64,000 nucleotides of DNA from Cherax quadricarinatus (lineage: Eukaryota; Arthropoda; Malacostraca; Decapoda; Parastacidae): positions 9,508,138 to 9,572,137 of the forward strand of contig NC_091293.1 in NCBI RefSeq assembly GCF_038502225.1. The letters are read 5' to 3'. This document shows, one piece after another, positions 20,684 through 32,530 of this stretch. The notes under the pieces were generated by a model. That model had not been told where the DNA came from, searched no databases, and was given only the letters and a program-made list of their open reading frames with translations. Position numbers and translations under genes: made by a program. Each line of letters starts with the position of its first letter. Position 1 is the first letter of the stretch.

Positions 20684-22512
20684 TCATACTTCTCCGTTGT
20701 CCCTAAGATTCCTGAAAACTTTATCGGCCGCCCTAAAGCTTGTGCCATTGTCCAAGATAATCAATCGCGGGCACGAGAATCTGGCTGTAAACCTCCCGAA
20801 CAACTTCACGAAAGTCTCTGTTGACATATCTTCTGCCAACTCCAAATGCACAGCTCGAGTAGTGGCACAAGTAAACAGGCAGACATATACTTTCTGAGGG
20901 CCCACCCTATCGTCTCCTGGGTTCTTCAATGTGATAGCCCCAGTATAGTCTATTCCCACAGTCTCAAAGGGCCTGTCACTATGTACCCGCTCCTGAGGCA
21001 GCGGTGATGGACCTGGGTATGGTAGGGTCCTCCCATCGTACCGCCGGCAGACCGTGCAACTCTTTAGCACCCTTTTGACGGCAGCTCGACCATTCAGTAC
21101 CCAGTAATTCTGACGTAGGCAGGTGAGGGTATCTCCAGACCCCCCATGTAAGGTCCTCTGATGGACATCTTGTATCAATAGCTCTGATGCCCATCCCTCC
21201 TTTCCCAGTAGCATGGGATGTTTGGCCCCATAGCTGAGCTCAGAGTTTTGTATTCTTCCCCTGCATCTTATTAGCCCCACATGATCTAGGAACAATCCCA
21301 ATGAGTGAACCAATTTACTGTTCCCTGAGTCGTCGTTGGACATGCATCCTGACGCCATAACCTGCTGCCTGGTCGCCAGCACTTCCAGCACTCCTGGAAA
21401 CCTCTCCCTTTGGTACTGCCTTATCCAATATTCTCTGGGACCCACGAGAGACAACTGTCGACCTTGGCTTACCTTGTCATACAGCTTCCTCACAAATCGA
21501 AATACCATTTCCGTGACTCCTATAAGTTTCCTCCAAGAGGAGTAGCGCCTGGGATCAAATAATTCAGTGTCAGGTTCCCCCGCAAAGTGTACTATGCTGC
21601 TGGTTGTCTCCCCGAATTTCTGCTCGAGCCAGCAATCCCTTGCCAGTAACCAGTCTGGGCCTTTGAACCAAATCTCGCTCTTACTCAGCTTTTTGTGTGT
21701 CACCCCTCGGCTTATCAGGTCGGCTGGGTTTTGATCTGTAGGCACGTACAGAATCGTTGACGTTGACTGTAGTTCCCGTATCTCCTTTACCCGATTCCTG
21801 ACATAGGGGAGCTTAGACCTGTCGTTCTGGACCCACTGTAAGGCCACCTCCGAGTCTGTCCATACATAGGTGTGTGTCACCCTCAGATTACTCAACACCT
21901 CCTCTACGTACTTACCTAGTCTTGCTCCCAGCAACATCGCCGTGAGCTCTAGCTTTGGGATCGAGCAGTCCTTCAGGGGTGTCACCCGTGCACGACTGGT
22001 GGCCAGACTGACCTGGTCCCCGGCCACCAAATACGCTACTGCCCCATAGGCCCTAGAGGAGGCATCACAGAAGTCATGCAAGTCATAGTCCCGCCCGGTG
22101 CACCCGATGGACCTGGGGAATGTGAACTCATGCAATTCTGCTAGATCTTTGCTAACCGATCCCACTCCTGGCAGACTGTTTCTGGCAGTGGGTCGTCCCA
22201 ACCTAGGTTCAGCTCCCAGGTCTGTTGCACTAGCATCCTCCCTCGAATGGTGATGGGTGTCAACAAACCCAAAGGATTGAAGGCAGTCTGCACTTTGCTC
22301 AGCAAAGACCTCTTGGTCAGCTTCCCTTCCCCATCAGGTTTCCTCTTTAGCCTAAGTCTGTCTTCCTTGATTTCCCACTCCAGTCCCAACACCGATGTTA
22401 CCTCGGGTACTGAGTAGCCAGCATAGTCACGTTCCACCGTGCCCCGCAATGTTGGATTGTTTGTCACCCATTCTCTCAATGGCATGTTAGCCGAGAGCAT
22501 CTCCTGATTAGA
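20684..22512 (-). pseudogene. BEL/Pao RNase H and integrase N-terminal/core
   Basis: 22141-22500 holds the RT thumb/connection (LREWVTNNPTL, VTSVLGLEWEIKEDRL, NPLGLLTPITIRGR). A frameshift near 22150 leads to 20684-22201: HDFCDASSRAYGAVAYLV and VWTDSEVALQWV (RNase H), LYVPTDQNPADLISRG, the H2C2 integrase finger (HQRTLHGG with CTVC) and the core Asp residues in VGIDYTGAI and LIILDNGTSF. A TGA near 20681 ends this segment. Confidence 0.88.
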
Positions 22513-22515
22513 CTC

Positions 22516-24900
22516 TCAGTAAATGTCCATCAACAGCCTTTCATTTGAGGTGGTACCTTGCATGTTGTCCACATAAAATAGGGTCTTCAGTAATTCTTTA
22601 AGTGGGCTGTTACAGTTCACAAGGTGGTAGTCTATGGTGGCCTGTAATAGGAATGGTGAACTAGTGGCATCAAACAACACTGCCCTGAATCTGTAGGTAT
22701 CATATCCTCGCTCAGGTACCTCCCTGTCAGTCAACCACAAGAACCTTGTGTAGTCCCTGTCTTGTGGCTGCAACCCAATGCATAGGAAGGCTTTGCTAAT
22801 GTCTGCCGCATAGGCGTACTGTTCTGTCCTGAATCTCAACAACACATCTGCTAATTTCTGCGTCAGGGAGGGCCCTGTGAGCAGACAGTCGTTCAACGAT
22901 GGCTCTTGGGGACTCGCCTGTGAGCTGCAGTTGAAAACTACTCTGATGGGAATGGTTACTGACTCCTTGGTGACTGCCATGTGTGGAAGATAATGGGTGT
23001 TTTCCCCAGGGCTGGCATTGGGCACTTTCTCAATGAACCCAAGGGCCAGCTGTTCCTTAATAATATCATCATATTTCCCCACCAGACCCTTTTTGGTCAG
23101 GCTGTTCACCAATGAATTCAACTGACCCCGTGCCTTCTTGAAATTAATGGGCAGCGTTGGGTGTCCCGGTTTCCATGGGAGTCGCACCCAGTACTGTCCG
23201 TCCCTGAACTGCACATGGTTCAAGTAATCTCGATACATCTCTTCGTGTTCCGGGGGTGGCTGGTCACCCTTAATCCCTACTACATCCAGGTCCCATAGTT
23301 TATGGACCGGCTCACTGTCGGATATGCCAACTTGCGTCTCTGACAGACCTTCGTGCACCCCAATCCGCATCACCAGTACAGCCTCAGTTGCTGTAATACC
23401 GGAGCCCTCCTTTCCCGGGGTCACAGGGAAATGAGCTGGTACCCTGCCTCCTACGATGTACCCCGCTGGAGTCCTGTACAGGCCAACACCCTCCTTGATG
23501 ACCCTTCTCGTAGACACGAACTCGTCTATGTAATCTCCTCCTACCAAGATTCCCACATTACTAACGTTGTCTGTAGCAATGTCTGGTTCTGCTAGCTTCA
23601 CACCTAACTCCCTCAAATGTTTGACTGCTGCGGCCAGTCCCTTAGTGGTAATGATATTGGGCAGCTTCTTCACTATCAAGGCTGAAATTTCCCATCGATG
23701 CCCGGCTAACCTGACCGTCACATTGACTACTGGATAAGACCTGCGTGGGACTTCCCCACCAAACCCTTCCACCTTCATGTCAACATTACCACCTGTCTTC
23801 AGCTTCAACCTAATTGCTAGACTCTCTGTTATAAAGGATCTCTGTGCCCCACTGTCGAAGAACAAACGGGTCATTTCAGACTTCTTCCCATTCGTAACCA
23901 CCGCCATTATGGTGGGCAAGGCCACCGAACCTTGAAACTGCTCCCCAGAACAAATTCCCGGTGCCGCACTCACCACACTCATCACTGCTTCCGACTCGTC
24001 CTTGCTCTCCGCCCTTCCTTGCAGTTTGCTCTCCTTAGCTTGTGCTGATCTGGTGTCATTAGGACACAGTGCACTGTGGTGCCTACCTTTCCGGCAGCCC
24101 CGACACTCATTGAGTTGGGCGCTACAGTCCCTGGCAAAATGTTCTCCACAACACTTGAAACAAAGTCTCAACTCCCTTAGTCGCTGAACCCTTTTGTTAT
24201 AGGTGTTGAAGCTCGGACACCCTGTACTAGCGTGTTCTTCTTCACAAAACACGCATCGTCTCATACTGGCCGCTTTAGTGGCTTCTCCCTTGGCCCTGTG
24301 GGTGGAGGACTCGCCCTGGGCATAATACGTGCCGACCCTAGTAAGAGGTGGTTTAGGTCTATCTCTCGAATGTCTGGGGAAGTTGACCGACTTCTCCTTG
24401 GTAGGTAATTTCTCCCCCTGACCTACGCTCAGGTGAGATATGAGATCCTCCAACCCTTCAATAATTTGTTTTATCGTGAACCTATTCGTCCGATATTTTA
24501 AGTGTAACTCATGCACTGTAGTGCTAGCCAGTTTCCTCTGAATCACCTGGCTAAGGACCCATTCTGAATCATCCTCATCATGCAAATCTCTGAAACTATT
24601 TGTCAAGCTCATAATTTCAATACGGAACTTCTCTAGGTTTTGACGGTCATGTCGGCAAGCCTCTAGATCCAACAACCGATAAAGTATAGCTACCTTTATC
24701 TCTTCAGTGTTGCCAAACATGTCTTCTAATTGGTCTTTGGCATGTTGGTAATTAGTGTCAGTAATCTGGTAGTGCCGGACCAGGTCTAAGGCTTTACCCT
24801 TGAGCTGCGACCGCAAATACTGCAATTTGACGGCATCTGACAAATCGTTCCTGTCGTCTATCTGGGCTTTAAACTGATCCCAGAAAGCAATGTACTCAGG
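22516..24900 (-). pseudogene. BEL/Pao gag C-terminus, protease and RT
   Basis: Long open frame of 775 codons. Gag: SDAVKLQYLRSQLKGKALDLV and three Cys/His knuckles (CVFCEEEHASTGC, CFKCCGEHFARDC, CRGCRKGRHHSALC, residues about 190-260). Protease: LFFDSGAQRSFI with the catalytic DSG. RT: VVFNCSSQ, AYAADISKAFLCIGL with the first catalytic Asp, and LFYVDNMQGT at the second site. The frame ends in TGA at 22513-22515. The YVDN form occurs, as far as I recall, in related BEL elements and is not counted as a lesion. Confidence 0.88.
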
Positions 24901-25346
24901 GTTCCGTCAAATGTCGGTAAATTCAACTGGGGCAACCTGGGCAACATACTGACAGGTGTGTGGCTGTTTGGGGTACCTGCGGTGTTCAACACCACCCTTG
25001 GAATACTAGCCTTTAATGTACTTAACTTATCTTTGTACATATTCATCTCTTGATGACAATCTACATCATCCTTAGTGAATTCGTCCAGAGCCTGCCGAAG
25101 ACTACCCTGGGATTCATTACCCTCAATAGCCTGTAGCTCATATGCTGAGAATGCTTGTTCATAGGCTTCCCATTTTTCCCCCAAATTCTTCAAGTAGTCT
25201 TGCAAATCATCGCAGTCTACGTTACTGCGTTGGCAAGTAGCCTTGCACCTGTTACGCATTCTGTTCAGATGTCCTTTGTATGCCGCTACTGATCGTTTTA
25301 ATTTTGCTAACACTGAACCAGACTCTCCTGAACTCCCATCTGCCAT
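24858..25346 (-). pseudogene. BEL/Pao gag N-terminus
   Basis: Start of gag at ATG (25346), MADGSSGESGSVLAKLKRSV, followed by a predicted helical region and LPQLNLPTFDGT, the landmark that opens the DUF1759-type BEL gag domain. A one-base deletion near 24900, just after that landmark, throws the frame; the next frame continues at once with EYIAFWDQF-like sequence. Upstream 25347-25605 is leader sequence. Confidence 0.82.
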
Positions 25347-25614
25347 TGTCGAAGTTTAATGAGGAGTGTGACACTAATTGTACTTTACCCAGTCCACCCC
25401 ACAGCACGTCACGGTGTTAGGTAAGAATGAACAAGTCTCAAGGCTTCTCAACAAGCTTAACGATTCCCTTTGTTATATTGACTCTACTCTGACTTAAAAT
25501 GTACACTCTTAGCTCTCAAATCCCAATCAAAATGTGTATCGATGTGAAAGCTTAACCTAGCATTTTCCTGTACAATGCCAGCAAATAATTACAGGACTTA
25601 ACCTAGTCTCAGGT

Positions 25615-27931
25615 CATCATCATGTTTGTCCGTCGATTCGACGAGGACCATCTAGTCATCCTGGGGTCGAAGTTGGTGGGTACGCAGATGACTTGTCAGG
25701 CCAATCCGCGCACGAAACGTTCTCTGGCAGTGTGGACAGGGAAGGGTGGCGGCATCGAGGGGTCTGATGGCTCTGGTCTTCCTCGCCTGCCTGCGCTGCT
25801 CAGCTAGTGAGATTCTGCTTGCCTCGCAGGATGTTGCCCCTTTCTGGACAACTGCTCGCCAGTCATTCCTGTCCTGAGTTATCAGCTCCCACATGGTGTG
25901 GTTGATGTTGAAAGCTTTCAAAGCAGTCTTAAGGGTGTCCTTATAGCGCTTCTTTTGGCCTCCTTGAGAGCGCTTTCCATGCTGCAGTTCGCCAAATAAG
26001 AGTTTCTTTGGCAGCCAGTGGTCTGGCATGCGAGCAACGTGACCTGCCCAGCGAAGCTGTGTCTGCATTAGGATGGTGTAGATGCTAGGCAGGCCAGCTG
26101 TAGTCAGCACTTCTGTGTCTGGGATCTTATCTTGCCATTTGATGCCAAGAATTTTTCTGAGCCATGTGGTGTGAAAGTGGTTCAACTTTCTGGCGTGACG
26201 TTTGTAGACAGTCCAGGTTTCGCAGCCATAGAGAAGTGTGGTGAGGACTATGGCTCTGTACACCTTGATCTTGGTGCTTGTGGTGATGCCTCTTCGGTTC
26301 CATACATTCTTGTGGAGCCTGCCGAAGGTGGCACTGGCTTTGGCAAGTCTGGCATTCACCTCATCATCGATGACAACGTTTCTGGAAAGGGTACTGCCGA
26401 GGTAGGTGAATTTGTCTATGGCATTCAGTCGCTGCCCGTTGATGGTGATGTTTGGCTCAACATACGTCTTTCCCGGAGCAGGCTGGTGCATCACTTCAGT
26501 CTTTGTTGTACTGATTGTCAGCCCGAAGTTGTTGCAGGCGTCAGAGAACTTGTCAACACTGTGCTGCATGGCGGCTTCTGAAGCAGCGTTGAGGGCGCAG
26601 TCATCAGCAAATAGCAGGTCATTGATGGTGTCAGTTGCAGCCTTGGTTTTTGCTTGAAGCCTCTTGAGGTTGAAGACAGACCCATCTGTATGGTACCTGA
26701 TGCCGATTCCTGCGTCTGTGTCCCTAAATGCGTCTGTAAGCATGGCCGAGAACATCAGGCTGAACAGGGTGGGAGCAAGCACGCAGCATTGTTTCACTCC
26801 ATTTGAGACTGGGAATGGTTTAGACGTCTCTCCGTTGTCTTGGACTCTGGCCAGCATTCCATCGTGAAGTTGGCGTACGATGGCAATAAACGTCTTTGGG
26901 CAGCCGTACTTTGCCATGATTCTCCAAAGGCCCTCTCTACTAACGGTGTCGAAGGCCTTGGTCAAATCGATGTAGGTGGAGTACAAGTCGGCGTTCTGTT
27001 CCTGACATTTCTCCTGTAGCTGTCTAGCAGCGAACACCATGTCGATAGTCCCGCGATCTTTCCGGAAGCCGCACTGGCTTTCAGGTAGGAGTCCTTGCTC
27101 TAGATGTTCATTGAGCCGATTGAGTAGAACTCTAGCCAGGGTTTTGCCTGCGATGGAGAGCAGGGAGATACCACGGTGGTTGTCGCATGCCTGGCGGTTT
27201 CCTTTTCGTTTGTAGAGATGCACAATGGAAGCATCCCGAGGAACTGTCTCGTACTGCCATACAAGCTGGAAGAGTTGGTGAAGTTTCTCTACCAGTGCCA
27301 TTCCGCCTTCTTTGTAGACTTCAGCTGGGATGGCGTCAGACCCAGGAGCTTTGCCACTGGACAGTTGACGTATTGCTTGCTGAGTCTCCTCCAAAGTGGG
27401 GATGGCATTCAGCATCTCGTTGGTCAGAATCTGAGGTAGACGTTCGATGGCTTCATCATTGATGGTGGATGGACGGTTCAGCACACTGTCAAAATGTTCT
27501 GCCCATCTCTCTAGAATTTTCTCCTTGTCTGTGAGCAGCGTTGACCCATCTGCGCTGAGGAGTGGTGATGTGCCAGAGGTGGTAGGGCCGTAGATTTCTT
27601 TCAGGCCGTCATAGAAGTTCTTCATATTGTTTCTGTCTGCAAAGCCCTGAATCTCATCGGCTTTGTTGCTTAGCCAAGAGTCTTGCATTTCACGCATTTT
27701 TCGCTGGGTATTGCTGCGTATATTTCTCAGTGCATCTTGCTTTGCTGTGGACTTTGGGTCATTGATGTGGGCCATGTAGGCCTTTCGTTTCTCTTCCAGC
27801 AGCTGCTGGATTTCTGTGCAATGTTCGTCGAACCAGTCCTTGTGCTTCCTGGTGACGGGTCCTAGACACTCCATGGCTGTGCTGTACACTGTATCACGGA
27901 GTGCGATCCATGCTGCTTCGACGTTTTGAGC
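25615..27931 (-). mobile_element. LINE with C-terminal C2H2 finger (RTE/Jockey-like), 5'-truncated
   Basis: Inserted in the BEL/Pao leader with a perfect 9-bp duplication GTCTCAGGT (25606-25614 and 27932-27940). The 3' end carries a short ATG-type trinucleotide repeat (CATCATCATG on the plus strand), a feature of RTE-like elements. The endonuclease is missing because of 5' truncation. The clade is uncertain: RT style suggests RTE or a relative. Confidence 0.87.
25652..27889 (-). CDS. C2H2-finger LINE: RT open frame, 745 codons
   Basis: One uninterrupted frame. RT motifs: LSSGKAPGSDAIPAEVY, ASIVHLYKRKGNRQACDNHRGISLLS, CGFRKDRGTIDMVF, YSTYIDLTKAFDTVSRE (Asp), GVKQCCVLAPTLFS and LLFADDCALN (Asp pair). 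The usual motif in relatives reads KQGC; here Gly is Cys, which may impair activity. C-terminal part: LLYGCETW, LRWAGHVARMPD, then a C2H2 finger CPHCQRTFRARIGLTSHLRTH at about 718-738 next to the stop. The initial Met is inside the truncated element, so the true start is lost. The frame is open, so the insertion is young relative to its host element. Confidence 0.85.
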   Translation of the reverse strand: MYSTAMECLGPVTRKHKDWFDEHCTEIQQLLEEKRKAYMAHINDPKSTAKQDALRNIRSNTQRKMREMQDSWLSNKADEIQGFADRNNMKNFYDGLKEIYGPTTSGTSPLLSADGSTLLTDKEKILERWAEHFDSVLNRPSTINDEAIERLPQILTNEMLNAIPTLEETQQAIRQLSSGKAPGSDAIPAEVYKEGGMALVEKLHQLFQLVWQYETVPRDASIVHLYKRKGNRQACDNHRGISLLSIAGKTLARVLLNRLNEHLEQGLLPESQCGFRKDRGTIDMVFAARQLQEKCQEQNADLYSTYIDLTKAFDTVSREGLWRIMAKYGCPKTFIAIVRQLHDGMLARVQDNGETSKPFPVSNGVKQCCVLAPTLFSLMFSAMLTDAFRDTDAGIGIRYHTDGSVFNLKRLQAKTKAATDTINDLLFADDCALNAASEAAMQHSVDKFSDACNNFGLTISTTKTEVMHQPAPGKTYVEPNITINGQRLNAIDKFTYLGSTLSRNVVIDDEVNARLAKASATFGRLHKNVWNRRGITTSTKIKVYRAIVLTTLLYGCETWTVYKRHARKLNHFHTTWLRKILGIKWQDKIPDTEVLTTAGLPSIYTILMQTQLRWAGHVARMPDHWLPKKLLFGELQHGKRSQGGQKKRYKDTLKTALKAFNINHTMWELITQDRNDWRAVVQKGATSCEASRISLAEQRRQARKTRAIRPLDAATLPCPHCQRTFRARIGLTSHLRTHQLRPQDD

Positions 27932-27940
27932 GTCTCAGGT

Positions 27941-28548
27941 ACAATTCACAAATCCTACATTAAAATGAATCAAAGACAATGAAAACCACACAATAAAAAG
28001 TGCAGTATACAAATTAAAATCACTCAGTTAACACAAATAAATTCAACAATTCAACTTGTGAAACAGTAAATGAATAATGTATGTAAACAGCTTGGCCTAG
28101 CTTACTCAGTCTAGCATGGATGGTTGGATAAGGTAAATCCTAACCTAACTAGTGTGCTAGCTTAAACCTGGCTTTAGAAATCCCTGTAAATAATAACTAG
28201 GTTAAATCTGTCCTAGCTACTATAACTGTTGTAAATAATGCACAAGCCTAGCCGAACTGTGGCTACCTTGCAAATCCACTGTAAGTAATCAACAAACAAG
28301 TCTCCTACTCTGGATTACTTGTAATCACTGTAAATAATTAAATTCACAAGCTTCTCTAGCCTACCTGGCCTGCCTGTAAATTACTGCAAATAACAACTTC
28401 TGTGTATAGTCAGCTTGGCCTAGCTCTGTGTAACTCTGGGCCTAGGTGTGCTAACTTAACCTAACTCTGTTAAACTGGTTCCTAACTGTGGCCTAGCTAT
28501 GATAGCTTAACCTAGCTATTCCACATCACGGTTTCAAAGGACCACTTT
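27941..28548 (-). other. BEL/Pao untranslated leader
   Basis: About 600 bp without coding potential, carrying loosely repeated CTAGCCTA/TGTAAATAAT-type words. On the minus strand, TGGTCCTTTGAAACC lies 4 bp inside the 5' LTR and could be the tRNA primer site, but I could not assign a tRNA. Confidence 0.55.
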
Positions 28549-29575
28549 TGTGAAAATTTGTGTGGACTGCCTCCAAGTGAGTCACCTACCCTGGCAAACT
28601 CTGTTGACACCGAGCTCTGAGGTGGGTACCTCAGCCTCACAAGTGGCTTATAGGACAGATTTTCACAAATGATTGATGTTGCAAGAAACTCGCCTGCATG
28701 CACGTATAAAGGACTAACTTACTTGGTGTTGCAGCACATATCCTGATCTTCAACTTCCCTAAGCTTAGCCTTACCCCCTTTGGACTTCCCCTCAGAAACC
28801 ACGTGCAACCGGGAGCCTTAATTCCTGCAATATTCAATCGTTATTAGTGTCCTGCCTGCACCTCAGAAATTCCTATATCCAAGAGGGTGTGTATCCCCTA
28901 GTACAACTATACAGACACGTACACTAGCTTCTACATAGACAAGAGACACTGGTACTTACTGGGCATGCACTCCCAGCTGCAACACAGGCCCACAGATCAA
29001 CTCACTCACAAACTCCCCAGACACTGGCCAGAAATCTTCGAGATAAAGTGGAGGTTTTGTCTTACTGTATGGGCCTGACGGAGGAGGTCATCTACGGTAC
29101 ATCGAGGTGCCTCTATCAGATTTCCCCAGGTCTCAAATGTGAAGACACGTGGGGGGCGCCGTCTGCTGATCATGGCACGTCTTGTCCAGTTGGTGTCTGT
29201 CATAAGAAGAACGAGCTGGTCTCTCTTCCAAACCCTCGTCTCTTCATTCAAACTAGGGCTGCCAGTTCTCCCTAGCTAACTTATCCTAGTGTTTGCCTAC
29301 ATTATCGGCCTATTACTACCTATGTTAAGGTCTTAGGTCTACATTATTATTATCTACAGTTGCCTTAGTGAACCTAATATTAATATACTATCAGTAAAAC
29401 TACCTACTCCTTCCCTGAAGGGTAAATCTATAAATTAAATAAGCTTACCAACAATCCACGCCAACTCGAGAGAATGCTTTGTTTGGGTGGTGTATAAGGG
29501 CGACCCAGCTCAGCCGTTCCATTACGGCCATGCTGGATCTGTCCTGTGGAACTTTAGGGACCAAATAAGTTTCCA
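28549..29575 (-). repeat. BEL/Pao 5' LTR
   Basis: 1027 bp; same TG...CA ends as 18883-19874. Contains the 35 bp (around 28755-28795) absent from the other LTR. Two extra bases (TA) lie between its end and GTTAT in the right flank. Confidence 0.9.
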
Positions 29576-29584
29576 TAGTTATCA

Positions 29585-30960
29585 TGTAGTTAGTTGTCGT
29601 GGTGGATCAGGGAGATAAGATGTTTTCTAACTGTAGTTTTGAAAGTGATGAGTGTGTCTGCAGTTCTAGAGTTTTCAGGTAGGGTGCTCCAGATTTTAGG
29701 TCCTTTGAAATACATTGAATTTTTGTAAAGGTTTAGTCAAACACGGGGAATGTCATAGAGATGTTTGTGTCTGGTGTTATGCCTGTGGATCCTGTCACAC
29801 CTATCAAGAAAGCATTTTAGGTCAAGGTTAATATTGGAATTTAAGGTCCTGTAGATATAGATTGCACAGTAGTAAGTGTGGATGTTCTGAACAGGGAGTA
29901 AGTTTAGATCTATGAAAAGTGGAGGGGGGGGGGTGTTGCCAGGGATGGGATTTAGTGATTATTCTTACTGTGGCTTTTTGTTGGGTTATTATTGGCTTTA
30001 GGTGTGTTGCTGCAGTTGAACCCCAAGCACAGATAGCATAGGTGAGGTATGGATATATAAGTGAATGGTACAGTGTGAGAAGGGCAGTTCGTGGCACGTA
30101 GTATCGTATCTTGGAGAGGATTCCCACCGTTTTGGATACTTTTTTTTGTTGTGTGTTGGATATGGGTGCTGAAATTTAGGTTGTTGTCGAGGTATAGGCC
30201 AAGGAATTTGCCCTCATTATGTCTGGCAATTAGAGTGTTGTCGATCTTAATGTTAAGTTGCACAACACCTGCTCTGCTACCAAACATAATATAGTAGGTT
30301 TTGCCAGTGTTAAGTGTAAGTTTATTGGCTGTCATCCAAGTCGATATTTTGAGCAGCTCCTCGTTAACAATGGTGTTGAGGGTGGCAAGATTAGGGTGGG
30401 AGATGACATAAGTCGTGTCGTCGGCAAAGAGAATGGGTTTTAGGTGTTGGGATATGTTTGGAAGATCATTGATGTAAATGAGGAAGAGCAGGGGTCCAAG
30501 GACGCTTCCCTGCGGAACTCCAGTATCAAGTGGCCGTATTGATGAGGCTGAGTCTTTAATGGTGACGTACTGATACTTATTAGAAAGGTAGGATTTAAAA
30601 TATGCAAGTGCATGGCCTCTTATACCATAGTGGTCAAGTTTGTGGAGTAGGATGCCATGGTCTACTGTGTCAAACACTTTTCTTAGGTCAATAAAAATTC
30701 CTAGCGGATATTCCTTATTTTTCAATGCTGTGTTAAGCAGGTCTAGCATTTTTATAATTGCATCATTAGTGCTTTTATTTTTCCTGAATCCAAATTGGCA
30801 GGGGTTGAGTATGTTTTGTGATGTTATAAATGAATATAGTCTCCTGTGCATGAGTTTCTCGAAGATTTTGGATAGCAATGGTAAGTTTGATATTGGCCTA
30901 TAGTTGTTTACGTCTGTAGGGTCATCACCTTTATGTATTGGTATAACCCTTGCGTCTTGA
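29585..30960 (-). pseudogene. LINE C copy 1: RT and C-terminal domain
   Basis: [50 protein letters not shown] (Asp; relatives read RKAF), TGVPQGSVLGPLLFLIYIND, ILFADDTTYV (Asp pair), and KFLGLYLDNNLNFSTHI. A frameshift near 30115 moves into 29828-30127 (LLTLYHSLIYPYLTYAICAWGS). A further frame near 29600-29820 reads GPKIWSTLPENSRTADTLITF, the last conserved C-terminal block. At least two frameshifts and stops upstream of 30960. Confidence 0.83.
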
Positions 30961-31273
30961 GTAGTGTCGGGGAAGTGCTAGTTTCTAGTGACTTATTAAA
31001 GAGTAATGTAATAGCATGCGAAAGGACATGGGCCGCTCGCTTGTACAATAATGGTGGGACGTGAGACATATTCCCCGAGTTATTTTTAAGTGATTTTATG
31101 ATAGCGGTGACTTCCGTGGGCTCAGCTGGTACAAGAAGGAATTTGGAAAATTCCCATCTAGGTAGTTCCCATCATGGGCATTGGTACATGGGATTTTACT
31201 GGCGAGATTAGATCCTATGTTTGAGAAGAAGTCGTTTATCTTGTTAGCTGTATCAGTGGGATGCAGTGGTGTT

Positions 31274-32530
31274 TCATGAGAATTTGTTAGAACAATATTC
31301 TTGTTTTTTTTTCAGTTTGTGGGTCCCCAGAATCTGGGAAAGTGTTTTCCAGGTCTTTTTTATATCTCCTCTTGTGTCAGTGAATCTGCTGGAGTAGTAC
31401 AGTTGTTTGGCTTTCTTTATTAATTTGGTGAGAACTGTTGAATATTGTTTAAGAATATCTTTGTGTATTAAGCCCTGTCTATATTGCTTTTCATATTGGT
31501 GTTTCTTATGAATGGATTTCAGAATGCTGCTAGTTAGCCATGGGCAACCAAGCCGTTTATTCGTGATCTGTTTCGTTTTTATAGGACAATGTTTGTTGTA
31601 CAGTCTAAGTATTTTGTTAAGAAAAATGTCTGTCCAATCGTCAATACAATTGGCATTGGAGAATTCTGTAGGCCAGTAAACAGTCTCTAGGTCTGCTGTG
31701 AAATTCCTTATTGAGGCCTCATCCTGGAATCTAAATGAAACATTGTTGTATTCGAGTGGTGGCTTACTAATTTTTGTTAAGAGGAAGGTTGGGTAGTGGT
31801 CAGTAGTGCTGTCTGTGATTATCCCTGATTTAAGAGGGGCTAGTATATTGGTCCATATGTGGTCTATTATGGTTGCACTTGTCTCAGTGAGCCTGGTTGG
31901 TTTAGTTATTGTTGGTATGAGAAGTGTGTTGTTCATATTGTTGATGAAATCAGTTACAGTCTGATCATCTGGTAGGCCAAGGTTGATGTTGAAGTCTCCA
32001 GCTAAGAGGTGGTGCTTGTTCATTTGTCTGTTTGTTATTAGTGACTTTAGAATCTCACTGAAGTTTGGGATGTTTGTGTGGGGTATCCGGTATATGGCAC
32101 CGATTGTTATAGGCGTCTTGAGGATTTTTTTACAGTAAAATTAGCAAAAATGTATTCCCCATATTCATCACTAAAGCAATTAGTGCTAATACAAGATAGT
32201 TGGTTAGAGTAATAGATTGCAGTACCACCCCCAACTTGGTATGGTCTGCAGTTGTGGATTGCTGTGTATCCTGGTAGTGGGTAGATATCAATTGTGTCCT
32301 GCTTAAGCCAGGTCTCAGTAAGAATAATGCAGGAGAAGGGTGTCTTTAGTGACTCAAGGAGTGCCAGGAGGTCATCATAGTGTTTGCTTAAGGACCTGAT
32401 GTTGTAGTTAAGAACTGATAGGCTTTGAGGAGTGTTCAGGATAGTGCTGGCTTGTGATGCTGTTTAATAAAGGCAGTTACTTTCCAATAAGTTTTGATTG
32501 TGTGTTAGATTATGGAGGTTTAGATCAGGG
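31274..32530 (-). pseudogene. LINE C copy 1: AP endonuclease and linker
   Basis: 31274-32023 encodes the second half: LLAGDFNINLG (catalytic DxN), IIDHIW, TDHYPTFLL (SDH-equivalent reads TDH), then a basic linker ending LSQILGTHKLKKKQ. The first half is in another frame at about 32024-32530 (LSVLNYNIRSL, ILTETWL with the catalytic Glu, VGGGTAIYY). A frameshift near 32110 and a stop near 32460 inactivate it. 30961-31273 is degenerate coding sequence between endonuclease and RT. Confidence 0.8.

Larger units (their letters stand above)
18883..29575 (-). mobile_element. BEL/Pao LTR retrotransposon, complete but degenerate
   Basis: 10.7 kb including a nested LINE at 25615-27931. Two LTRs of about 1 kb flank gag, protease, RT, RNase H and integrase in canonical order on the minus strand. 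Flanks read TGGTTAT on the left and TAGTTAT on the right (one mismatch, containing GTTAT). A purine-rich tract precedes the 3' LTR (19875-19890). Lesions: a frameshift in gag near 24900, in-frame TGA codons near 22513 and 20681, and a frameshift near 22150. By eye the LTRs differ at roughly 17 positions plus a 35-bp and a 3-bp indel, so the insertion is not very recent. Confidence 0.9.

Noticed and set aside
22561..22570. YVDN instead of YVDD in the BEL/Pao RT as a killing mutation
   Set aside because: As far as I recall this variant is common in related BEL elements, so it is not evidence of inactivation. The same applies to YLDN in gypsy element 2.
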